From NCBI GenBank assembly GCA_016788805.1, contig JAEUSE010000032.1:1-8054 (forward strand): DNA of 8,054 bases. Reading direction: 5' to 3'. Source of the DNA: Candidatus Doudnabacteria bacterium. GTDB lineage: Bacteria > Patescibacteriota > Doudnabacteria > UBA920. Shown one piece after another: positions 1 to 6,734 of the stretch. Numbering within the stretch: position 1 is the first letter of the stretch; each line of letters starts with the position of its first letter. A program made the position numbers and the translations under genes. Under the pieces are notes generated by a model. It was not told where the DNA came from, ran no database searches, and saw only the letters and a program-made list of their open reading frames with translations.

Positions 1-2008
1 GGTGTGTCACTGCGGATGCCACGCCATTAAACACAACAGCCAGCAAACCAAGAATAGTATTAAACAATGTAACTAGACCAAAATCATCCAAACTCAAAGT
101 ACGGCCAAGAACTGCGTTGAACAAAAAATTAAAAAAGTTTGCCGCCACGCTTCCCGCTACCAACCACGCGCCCTCACGAACGGTGTTGTCAGTCTTAAGT
201 TCGTGGAACTGACTCCGCACAAACGCACGCAGAGAAAACAATGCATCGAACCTTGTCGCTTGTACCTTCCGCCTCGGGTCGACTCCCGAGTCGAGACGGG
301 TGCCGCTTGTCGCCGATTCAACATCTTCTTCAGGAATGAGTTCAAAGGGGGCTTTCACAGGCGCGTGCGGCGTAACCTGAGCCTCAACTTGCAAAGTCTG
401 CACCAACTCCTGCACTAGAACGGGCGCGGTGTACACCGGCTCAGGAATTGGTATCGGATTTTCTTGTCTCTTGTCTCTTCCGCCTCGGGTCGGCTCCCGA
501 GTCGAGACGGGTGTCTCTTGTCTCTGCTCGCTCTGAGCGAGATGCAAACCATGATTAGTTTTCTGCCAGTAGTGCGGCTTTACCACAAGTTCGTAGAGCG
601 CTTTCCAAGCGGCAACCGACATACCTAGCCAGTACAGCGGTACCAAAAACACAAACTTCATAACCCGGAACTCCCGGCGCTTTGCCAGACCAATCAGGTA
701 CGCGTATACGTAAAAAAAGTTCCCAAAAATTAAGCTAATTACACCAACATACAACACGGTAGGTGGGAAAAATGGTTCTATAACAGGTGCAACGTGTGTA
801 CGAGCAACAAAGTAAGCAATAGTTATAAGCCACAACAGCGGGTTTACAAACATGGAAAGTACCTTACCGCCCACCGTGAGCTGAAGCAGTAAAAAGTTGC
901 GCAGACCAAACTCGCGCACGGCCGCACGTGGCGAACGCATGTGTACTAAGTAGGTTTGCATGTAACCTTTAATCCACCGACTCCGCTGACGGTACCAGTT
1001 GTGATACCCGCTATTTGCTTCTTCTAAAGTAGTGGAGTCTACAATTGCGGTGGTATAGCCTTTCTTGGCTAAGCGCATACCCAAATCGCAGTCTTCAGTT
1101 ACATTGTAAGCGTCCCAACCCGCCAGCTCCTGCAAAACAGACTTTTTAAAGTTGTTCGAAGTACCACCCAAAGGAATAGGCGCGCCGATGCTCTGCAATC
1201 CGGGCAAAATGAGATCGAACCACAAGCTGTATTCCGCCGTAAACATGCGAGTCAGCAGGTTCTGACCCGGGTTGTAAAAGTTCAGTTTTCCTTGCACACA
1301 AACCACGTTGTCCGGCAGCTTGTTAAACGCCACTACCACCTTCTTTAGCTGACTCGCCTCCGGCATGTCTTCTGCGTCGTAAATGGTTATAATGTCGCCC
1401 GTCGCAAACTGTAAGCCATAGTTCATGGCTTTAGGCTTGGTCTTGGGTTTAGCGTTTGGTACAACTACAATTTCAAAATACTCCGGCAAGTCCATAGCCC
1501 GGGCGCGCGCAACTGTTTCAGTATCATCCTCTTCCAACTGCAACATAACTTGCAACTTACTCTTGGGGTAGTCCAGCTGCTGCATGGCGTCTATAAACTG
1601 CGGTAACACTTGCCACTCTTTGTAGAGCGGGCAGAACACTGTATAGGTGGGTAAGTCTGTTTCCTTAAGCCTGTCTAATTCGGCCTGGCTTACTTGGATT
1701 TCCGGGTTTTTGGAAAAACTCCGGTAAGCCAAAAATAAACCGAACAACAAATCGATAAAATAAAAAGCAGTCAGCACACACACCAAGGTGAACACAACCG
1801 CTTTCCAACTTATGAACAGCAACAAGGAGACCAAGAGACAAGAGACAAATAAAAACAGTTTTTGATCGGCAGTAATACTCACCGCAGCGCTATTATGCAA
1901 CTCTAAGCTCGTGTGGTGGACCGTGCGCTTTCCCGCAATCAAAAACCCCCTGCCTTTTGAGGCACGGTCGGAAAACTCATGGACTTGTGGATCGCGAAAC
2001 CAAGACAT
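1..2008 (-). CDS. Processive GT2 glycosyltransferase fused to a Wzx/MATE-like flippase (3' end beyond window)
   Basis: The frame is open from ATG 2008 to the window edge, giving 669 codons with no stop. Seen: two N-terminal hydrophobic helices (about residues 51-65 and 68-95), then a GT-A catalytic domain (about 120-350) with the D,D,D,QxxRW set of processive GT2 enzymes: EDD 160-162, DAED 211-214, TEDCD 304-308 and QRSRW 341-345. C-terminal membrane helices follow (about 370-475), then WQKTNHG, which in my reading closes the GT module. Residues 490-605 are a charged, proline-rich, disordered linker. From about 610 a new hydrophobic module begins (REGAWLVAGSVAANF, then FNAVLGRTLSLDDFG), resembling the N-terminus of oligosaccharide flippases. 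Family knowledge: such GT2 enzymes polymerise a glycan from nucleotide sugars at the cytoplasmic membrane. Inference: the fusion couples synthesis to export. The start is the first ATG, 196 nt after the predicted transcription start; no Shine-Dalgarno is visible. The GT call is firm; the flippase call rests on about 60 residues. Confidence 0.88.
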   Translation of the reverse strand, partial: MSWFRDPQVHEFSDRASKGRGFLIAGKRTVHHTSLELHNSAAVSITADQKLFLFVSCLLVSLLLFISWKAVVFTLVCVLTAFYFIDLLFGLFLAYRSFSKNPEIQVSQAELDRLKETDLPTYTVFCPLYKEWQVLPQFIDAMQQLDYPKSKLQVMLQLEEDDTETVARARAMDLPEYFEIVVVPNAKPKTKPKAMNYGLQFATGDIITIYDAEDMPEASQLKKVVVAFNKLPDNVVCVQGKLNFYNPGQNLLTRMFTAEYSLWFDLILPGLQSIGAPIPLGGTSNNFKKSVLQELAGWDAYNVTEDCDLGMRLAKKGYTTAIVDSTTLEEANSGYHNWYRQRSRWIKGYMQTYLVHMRSPRAAVREFGLRNFLLLQLTVGGKVLSMFVNPLLWLITIAYFVARTHVAPVIEPFFPPTVLYVGVISLIFGNFFYVYAYLIGLAKRREFRVMKFVFLVPLYWLGMSVAAWKALYELVVKPHYWQKTNHGLHLAQSEQRQETPVSTREPTRGGRDKRQENPIPIPEPVYTAPVLVQELVQTLQVEAQVTPHAPVKAPFELIPEEDVESATSGTRLDSGVDPRRKVQATRFDALFSLRAFVRSQFHELKTDNTVREGAWLVAGSVAANFFNFLFNAVLGRTLSLDDFGLVTLFNTILGLLAVVFNGVASAVTH
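252..314. repeat. Palindromic in-gene repeat, copy 1
   Basis: This 63-bp segment matches 463-525 at a constant offset of 211 bp, identical at 55 of 63 positions by eye and with only one mismatch over 266-302. The core holds an inverted repeat (CTCGGG 273-278 with CCCGAG 285-290) and an overlapping one (TCGACTC/GAGTCGA). The flanks are degenerate CTTGTC-type repeats. It lies in the linker of the glycosyltransferase fusion and encodes residues 565-586 (SGTRLDSGVDPRRK in the core). The flanks are more diverged than in copy 2, suggesting an older copy. Confidence 0.85.
463..525. repeat. Palindromic in-gene repeat, copy 2
   Basis: This is the second copy of the repeat at 252-314. The palindromic core (CTCGGG 484-489 with CCCGAG 496-501) is flanked on both sides by clean tandem heptamers of TTGTCTC in the same orientation. 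It encodes residues 495-516 of the glycosyltransferase fusion (TPVSTREPTRGGRDKRQE). The 211-bp offset is not a multiple of three, so the same DNA is read in a different frame from copy 1. This argues for spread as DNA rather than duplication of a protein segment. Confidence 0.85.
1832..1848. repeat. TTGTCTC heptamer tract inside a transmembrane helix
   Basis: Just over two tandem copies of CAAGAGA on the plus strand match the heptamers flanking the repeat at 463-525, but in the opposite orientation and without the palindromic core. A degenerate further unit adjoins it at about 1824-1831. In the coding strand it gives FVSCLL (residues 54-59) in the first transmembrane helix. Confidence 0.6.
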
Positions 2009-2201
2009 TGAGCAAAGAAAATAGAATTACGAATTAAGTTGAGGTATTAAATCCGCGAAGTTACTGCAAAAAGTATTTAACAAGAGTATTTTTGAAGTCA
2101 CTATTCGCTGCTATAAACACAACCAAAGTATACGCAAAATAAAAACACCGCTACCGAATCGTTTGAAATATGCGGGTTTTTTATTTCTACTTTTCGTTTT
2201 C

Positions 2202-2222
2202 AAGTGCTTTACTATAGCACTT
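2202..2222. promoter_or_regulatory. Palindrome overlapping the -10 box, possible operator
   Basis: Perfect 7-bp arms AAGTGCT (2202-2208) and AGCACTT (2216-2222) with a 7-bp spacer overlap the -10 box and predicted start of the glycosyltransferase promoter. This position suits a repressor site. On the plus strand the hairpin is followed by TT and then AATACC, so it could also be read as a weak plus-strand terminator, but no plus-strand gene precedes it. Confidence 0.35.
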
Positions 2223-2240
2223 TTAATACCATTTTGTCAA
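2211..2240 (-). promoter_or_regulatory. Sigma70-type promoter of the glycosyltransferase gene
   Basis: On the minus strand a perfect -35 TTGACA (2235-2240) is followed after 18 bp by a -10 TATAGT (2211-2216). Predicted transcription starts near 2204. It is correctly oriented for the gene starting at 2008 and gives that gene transcription independent of its upstream neighbour. Confidence 0.6.
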
Positions 2241-2284
2241 ACCGACCGACCAACACGAGCCGCCAGCACGAGCCATCCTTCACG

Positions 2285-2322
2285 GTCATTGTGAGGACGT
2301 AGCGAGAGAGCTACAATAGCTC
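2285..2322. repeat. Dispersed-repeat-like intergenic segment
   Basis: The segment begins GTCATTGTGAGGACGTAGCG and resembles the GTCATTGCGAGG-type interspersed intergenic repeats known from many bacterial genomes. It can fold (GTAGC/GCTAC; ATTGT/ACAAT). Only one copy is present here, so repeat status is inferred from resemblance. Confidence 0.3.
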
Positions 2323-2467
2323 ATATTTAGGCCAATTACCGAAATTTCATTCATGTTTACAGCCCTAATCTAAGCTGAGTCGAAAAAACAACCCCTACCC
2401 CTATTCCTAAAGCCAGGATTTCGCATGTTTTTGAAAGTTTACACATTCCGGGATGGCAGAAATGTGA

Positions 2468-5400
2468 CTACCTCCCCCAATACAGTTTGGCGGTGGCGTC
2501 TCCGCCGTTTTCGTAGTAGTCCAGAACAATGAGGTGCGAACCGGCGGTAAGCGTAACCGGTACGGTGTACCACTTTTCACTTTGGTCAATCATTTTATCT
2601 AGTATCACAGTGCCGTCTATGGTTAATCGAACGCCGTCATCAGCGATGGCTGTAAAGTTATAGGTACCGGCAACAAAAGTAAAGTTACCTGCCCAGTGCG
2701 CACTAAAGGTGTCAGGACTAATGAGTTGGTCCGGACTGCCTTCGAACCATTTAAAATCTATAGCCGCGTCGGTTCTGGTGACTGCCAAATTGGTGAAGTC
2801 AATATTGTTGTAGTAGCAGGCCGTAAACGCCTCGTCTGCTGCGGCGGGGCAAGCGCCGGTTGGCGGGGGCGGCGGAGTACCGTCTGTAACCACAAAGGTT
2901 AATGATAAAGCAGTGCCGGCAATGCCGGTAGCCGCTGTTCCGGTATACGGCGTTGCCGTTACGGTGTGGGACCCCACGGTGGGCGTCCACGCCGCGTAGT
3001 CGCCGTCGTTATCCGAGGCTAAGGCGTATGGCGCACTATTTTGCAACCGGAAGTTCGCTATTCCGTCATAGCCAAACCGCACGCTCCCCACCGTAGCCGG
3101 GTTGGTGTTGGCTCGAATGTTTAAATTGCGTGTTGGCAACGTGGCCAAGTTAAGCACCACCCCCGGAACCAAGGGGTCAAATGCGGCGATGACTTGATCT
3201 GTATCGGCATTAATCAGACTAAAAGACACAACTGACTGCCCAATCGGCGGAGGCGGCGGAGTACCGGATTTTATCCAACTCAAACCTACTGCCGCCTTCC
3301 AGTAGTTGTCGTAGTACTCGAGCTTAACTATATGGTTACCGGCGGTTAAAATTTTGGTTACGGTGTAGGTGGTAACCGGTTGGTCAAAAAACTTATCCAG
3401 CACTACTTGCCCGTCCACGCTCAGACGAACACCATCGTCACCCGATACAGTAAAGATGTAATCTCCCGCTTCAAAGGTGAATTGCCCGCTATACACAGCA
3501 GAAAAAGTATCCGGGTCTACACTTGCATCGGGACTCCCTAAATCCCAATCAAAGTTGAGCGGATAGTTTTCTGTTCTGGTTACGGCCAGCGCGGTAAAGT
3601 CTTTGTTGTTGTAGTAACAGCCGGTAAACGCATTGACGCCCGGCGTAGCACATCCGCCAGTTGGCGGCGGGGGTGGATTCCCAGTCTCAACCCACGACAG
3701 TTTGGCAACAGCACCACCGCCGTTCTCGTAATACTCCAGCTTTATAGTGTGCAGTCCTGCCGAGAGGGTACGCGTAACGGTATAGGTATGTGGGCTTTGG
3801 TCTATCCATTTGTCCAGTACCAAAGTCCCGTCTATATACAACCGCACACCGTCATCCCCGGTTACGGTAAAGTCATAGTTGCCGGCATTAAAGGTAAATT
3901 GGCCTAAGTAAGTCGCGCTAAAATTATCCACCGGAACTACCGGATCCGGACTTCCCGCTCCCCAGTCAAAGTTAAGTGGGTAGGCTTCGGTACGGTTCAG
4001 TTTAAAATCCACAAAATCACGTTGGTAAAAATAACAGGCGTTAAAGGTATTTACGTTCGGCTCGGTACAATTTACCACCGGCGTGGGCGGCGCTCCGGTC
4101 TTAACCCAAGACACGTTGGCAGACGCATCCCCCGCCCCCTCAAAATATTCAAGCACTACGCGATGCACTCCGGCGGTCATGGTGCGACGAGTTACCTGTT
4201 GGCCCACCGCCTGCTCCGACCAAAAGTCTTGTAGGAGTACGCCATCCACGTACAAACGACGGCCATCGTCGGTCTCCGTTGTAAAATCATATAGGCCCGC
4301 TTCAAAAGTAAAATCCCCGCTCCAGCGAACAGAAAAGTCGTCCACCGGCATACCCACACCCGGACTGCCGGAACCCCAGCGGAAATGAATTTGCGGGTCG
4401 GTACGGATGAGTCGCAAATCGTTCAAAGTCTTGTTGGCGTGATAGCACCCCACAAACTGGCTTACCCCAACAGCGTCGCACTGGCTGTTCCCCAGTTTGA
4501 AGTACGCAGTCAGCGTGGTGTCTGTAGCCGGAAACGCCACAGTATGAGTTGCTGTACCGCCGTCCGACCAGCGATCAAACACGTAGTAACTATTATTTGA
4601 GCCTTGGGAAGGTGCAGTGATTTCCCGCTGAAAACCCACCACACCCAGCACCTGTGTGGGAGTGCGCACCGGCGAACCGTCTATGTTTATGTCTAACCCG
4701 GATGGGTTAGTTAAAAAGGTTATCGTAGACTTCCGCGGATATATGGATGCGGTTGCGGTGGCAGAAAGACCGTTCGCGTCCGTACCGGTTACGCGAATTT
4801 CATACCAAATATCCGGGTCGGGCTCCCCGGTGGTGGGGATGACAAAGGAACCGTTCTTAGCCTGTATCGGTCCAAGAAACGGATGAATGTGGTCGTGGTG
4901 ATGAAACAACACTTCGGTAGAAAAATTGGCATCCGACAAATCAAACCCGGCACCGTCTACTCCATGAGCGCTAAAGAGAATAGTGTCGCCCGCGTTAAAC
5001 AAAGAGTTGTTGAGTGGGTTGCCTATCGTAACCGTTGGCACCTGCCCGACCTGTATAACCAGCGGCACTGCCTGCACGGTTGCCGTACCGTCGCTCACCG
5101 TAAGTTCTACCACGTACGTACCAACTTGGGTAAAGGTTTTAGTCGGGTTTGCTTCCTGACTTGTAGTGCCGTCGCCAAAGTTCCAGGCATACTGCAAGGG
5201 GTTAGCATCGGGGTCAAAGCTGCCGTTACTGGAAAAGTGTACTGTGAGCGGGTTCAGTCCCCGACTCACATCACTACTCGCCACCGCGACCGGTATGTGG
5301 TTACCGGTAGAGTAGTTAATACGATACATTCTTCCTGGATAGAAGGTTATATAGTAAAGCGAGCCGTCACCCGCCGTGTGCAAATCCACCACGCTGCCCG

Positions 5401-6400
5401 CGCCAATGTCAAAATCCTGCACACTGGCAATGTTGCCCGCACCATCAAAAATCGCCCGTTTAATAAACCCTTGTCCATAGTCGGCAAAAAACCAACTCCC
5501 CTGATACTCCGCCGGAAACATACTGCCGCGGTAAACGGGTCCGCCGGTTACGGCCGAGCTCGGCCCCGTATGCGCGTAGGCATAGAGCGGTTGTTTATAA
5601 CCGCCTACAGTGCAGTAACCTTCGCAAATGGGCCAGCCATAATTTTGTCCACGGACAATTTCGTTTAGTTCCTCAAAGGTTGCTTCACCGACATCGCCGC
5701 CGTACATTTTGCCGGTGAGAGAATCAAACTGGTAGCGCCAGGGGTTACGAAACCCATACGCCCAAATTTCCGGTAAGGCACCAGGCGTGGTAACAAACGG
5801 GTTATCGCTCGGCGCGGAACCGTCGGGATTTAACCGTAAAATTTTTCCATACGGCGTACTCAAGTCTTGGGCATTGGGCGGATAACCGTTGTCGCCTATG
5901 GCGGAATACAGTTTTCCGTCCGGACCAAAGGCTATGGTGCCGCCGGAGTGTAGGAACTGTGCCGGAATAGTTGTTTTGTAAATTTCTACCGCACCTTCAG
6001 CTGTGGCAACATCGCCGGTTGCGTCAAACCGTACAATGCGGTTGAGCAAATCGCCGGCCGAGGTGTAGTAAAAATACACAAAATGGTTCTGCGCAAAGTT
6101 GGGGTCAAAGGTCACCCCGATAAGTCCTCGATCGCCGCTGGCCGCAGACGGTAAGGTGGTAAAAGGTGTAGGCAATAGCTGCCCACCCTTATAAATTTTC
6201 ACCGCTCCGGCGCGCTCTAAAATAAACACCCGACCGTCCGGCGCCACTCCAAAACCGGTTGGCCCATTTAACCCACTACCAATAATTTGGGTAGCCTGAA
6301 AATTTGCCGGCAACGCAGCCTGCGCGCTTTTAAACCCAACAAAAAACAAACCGGCCAAAACCCCCAAAAACACCCCTCCCAACACTTGCAACTTTTTCAT
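2468..6400 (-). CDS. Secreted glucose/sorbosone dehydrogenase-PKD-PA14 multidomain protein, 1310 aa
   Basis: Signal peptide 1-28 (KK, hydrophobic core, AQA|A cleavage site). Residues about 35-362 form a glucose/sorbosone dehydrogenase-type beta-propeller: FLHSGGTIAFGPDGKLY carries the likely catalytic His151, and YGFRNPWR the Arg218-Asn219 pair that contacts PQQ in this family. Next come a PKD domain (about 366-452, WNFGDGTTS), a beta segment with a His-rich run (HHHDHIHPF, 500-508), and a PEGA/InlB-repeat-like segment (about 556-636, FDRWSDGG). Then PA14-like domains at about 641-768, 778-906, 917-1046 and 1184-1310, with an Ig-like domain (about 1056-1172) before the last. Proline runs separate the later modules. 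All ten cysteines come in pairs: C259/C263 and one C-x10-C at the start of each PA14 domain. No sortase, autotransporter or C-terminal membrane anchor is visible. Family knowledge suggests extracellular aldose oxidation with PQQ and glycan binding through PA14; activity and substrate are inferred. ATG 6400 precedes the signal peptide directly; no good Shine-Dalgarno. Confidence 0.93.
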   Translation of the reverse strand: MKKLQVLGGVFLGVLAGLFFVGFKSAQAALPANFQATQIIGSGLNGPTGFGVAPDGRVFILERAGAVKIYKGGQLLPTPFTTLPSAASGDRGLIGVTFDPNFAQNHFVYFYYTSAGDLLNRIVRFDATGDVATAEGAVEIYKTTIPAQFLHSGGTIAFGPDGKLYSAIGDNGYPPNAQDLSTPYGKILRLNPDGSAPSDNPFVTTPGALPEIWAYGFRNPWRYQFDSLTGKMYGGDVGEATFEELNEIVRGQNYGWPICEGYCTVGGYKQPLYAYAHTGPSSAVTGGPVYRGSMFPAEYQGSWFFADYGQGFIKRAIFDGAGNIASVQDFDIGAGSVVDLHTAGDGSLYYITFYPGRMYRINYSTGNHIPVAVASSDVSRGLNPLTVHFSSNGSFDPDANPLQYAWNFGDGTTSQEANPTKTFTQVGTYVVELTVSDGTATVQAVPLVIQVGQVPTVTIGNPLNNSLFNAGDTILFSAHGVDGAGFDLSDANFSTEVLFHHHDHIHPFLGPIQAKNGSFVIPTTGEPDPDIWYEIRVTGTDANGLSATATASIYPRKSTITFLTNPSGLDINIDGSPVRTPTQVLGVVGFQREITAPSQGSNNSYYVFDRWSDGGTATHTVAFPATDTTLTAYFKLGNSQCDAVGVSQFVGCYHANKTLNDLRLIRTDPQIHFRWGSGSPGVGMPVDDFSVRWSGDFTFEAGLYDFTTETDDGRRLYVDGVLLQDFWSEQAVGQQVTRRTMTAGVHRVVLEYFEGAGDASANVSWVKTGAPPTPVVNCTEPNVNTFNACYFYQRDFVDFKLNRTEAYPLNFDWGAGSPDPVVPVDNFSATYLGQFTFNAGNYDFTVTGDDGVRLYIDGTLVLDKWIDQSPHTYTVTRTLSAGLHTIKLEYYENGGGAVAKLSWVETGNPPPPPTGGCATPGVNAFTGCYYNNKDFTALAVTRTENYPLNFDWDLGSPDASVDPDTFSAVYSGQFTFEAGDYIFTVSGDDGVRLSVDGQVVLDKFFDQPVTTYTVTKILTAGNHIVKLEYYDNYWKAAVGLSWIKSGTPPPPPIGQSVVSFSLINADTDQVIAAFDPLVPGVVLNLATLPTRNLNIRANTNPATVGSVRFGYDGIANFRLQNSAPYALASDNDGDYAAWTPTVGSHTVTATPYTGTAATGIAGTALSLTFVVTDGTPPPPPTGACPAAADEAFTACYYNNIDFTNLAVTRTDAAIDFKWFEGSPDQLISPDTFSAHWAGNFTFVAGTYNFTAIADDGVRLTIDGTVILDKMIDQSEKWYTVPVTLTAGSHLIVLDYYENGGDATAKLYWGR
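2471..4480 (-). repeat. Four PA14-domain coding repeats
   Basis: Copies lie at about 4480-4097, 4069-3683, 3652-3263 and 2851-2471 in reading order. Shared features are a leading C-x10-C pair, then CYYNN-like, RTE.YPLNFDW..GSPD, FSA..GQFTF.AG.Y.FT, DDGVRL.IDG..VLDK and L.AG.H.I.L.YYENGG. Copies 2 and 3 share YPLNFDW; copies 3 and 4 share CYYNN and LAVTRT. Copy 1 is the most diverged. The pattern suggests successive duplication, with the Ig-like domain (3235-2885) now lying between copies 3 and 4. Confidence 0.8.
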
Positions 6401-6425
6401 ATCTATTGCCTAATACCAACTCTAT

Positions 6426-6431
6426 TTTATA
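6426..6431 (-). promoter_or_regulatory. Possible -10 box of the PA14 protein gene
   Basis: TATAAA on the minus strand lies 25 bp upstream of the start codon, so the leader would be short (about 18 nt). No recognisable -35 lies 16-18 bp further upstream; the spot shows GGTAGA. This is a weak call based on one box only. Confidence 0.25.
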
Positions 6432-6543
6432 CAAATTTGACCCATCACTCTACCATTTTTAAATAACGTTCACAAGATTGCACAGTTAACCAATCGCAAC
6501 AAATCTATTAATAAACTCTTCCCAATCCGGCGTCTAAAACGTA

Positions 6544-6583
6544 AATTATCATTTTTATAACATATGTTATAAAAATGATAATT
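6544..6583. repeat. Perfect 40-bp AT-rich palindrome
   Basis: The 20-bp half-site AATTATCATTTTTATAACAT is followed immediately by its exact reverse complement, centred on CAT|ATG at 6563/6564, with no mismatch. Symmetry breaks at 6543/6584. Having no loop, it suits a dimeric protein site, a cruciform or an element boundary rather than an RNA terminator. It lies where the AT-rich host-like sequence gives way to the GC-richer islet. Confidence 0.9.
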
Positions 6584-6621
6584 GGGCAGTGGTGGATATA
6601 GATAAAAAAACAAAAGCAAAA

Positions 6622-6677
6622 CGACCGGGAATGTTGCTGGAATTGGATATTATCCGTTTCCTGCACATTCTCGGTCG
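6622..6677 (+). other. 56-nt imperfect hairpin, possible structured RNA or element end
   Basis: CGACCGGGAATGT (6622-6634) pairs over 13 positions with ACATTCTCGGTCG (6665-6677), with one G-U wobble when read as plus-strand RNA. Inside, after a small internal loop, GGAA pairs with TTCC and GGAT with ATCC. A terminator follows 29 nt later on the plus strand. This could be a small plus-strand RNA or the subterminal hairpin of a mobile element. I recognise no RNA family. Confidence 0.5.
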
Positions 6678-6706
6678 CCATTGTGTCCCTACTTCTCCTC
6701 CTGTTT

Positions 6707-6734
6707 GCACCGCTTACCGCGGTGCTTTGTTTTT
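6707..6734 (+). terminator. Intrinsic terminator on the plus strand
   Basis: The perfect 7-bp GC-rich stem GCACCGC (6707-6713) / GCGGTGC (6719-6725) with a 5-nt loop is followed by TTTGTTTTT (6726-6734). The T tract lies only on the plus-strand side, so it ends plus-strand transcription, although no convincing plus-strand gene precedes it. It may end a small RNA containing the 6622-6677 hairpin, or shield the convergent gene at 6783-7646 from antisense transcription. Confidence 0.65.

Larger units (their letters stand above)
2009..2467. other. Intergenic region between the PA14 protein gene and the glycosyltransferase gene
   Basis: No convincing gene on either strand. It holds the promoter of the glycosyltransferase gene, a palindrome over the -10 box, a near-direct repeat CAACACGAGCC/CAGCACGAGCC at about 2252-2275, and a dispersed-repeat-like segment at 2285-2322. 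Directly after the stop of the upstream gene a weak inverted repeat (CACATT 2442-2447 with AATGTG 2461-2466) and a distant minus-strand T run near 2382-2387 do not make a convincing terminator. The leader of about 196 nt before the glycosyltransferase start is unusually long, but I see no known riboswitch in it. Confidence 0.6.

Noticed and set aside
203..418. 71-codon plus-strand frame in the linker of the glycosyltransferase gene
   Set aside because: Antisense to a continuous coding frame, open because of the GC-rich repeat.
2142..2182. Plus-strand terminator-like CCGC...GCGGGTTTTTT
   Set aside because: The stem is only 4 bp with a loop of about 20 nt, and there is no plus-strand gene upstream.
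2471..4480. CRISPR-like or satellite repeat array
   Set aside because: The repetition comes from four homologous PA14 protein domains with diverged DNA and period near 400 bp, not short identical repeats with spacers.
4883..5668. 261-codon plus-strand open frame
   Set aside because: It lies fully antisense to the dehydrogenase and PKD coding sequence, whose minus-strand domain content is unmistakable. The translated peptide has no domain-like pattern.
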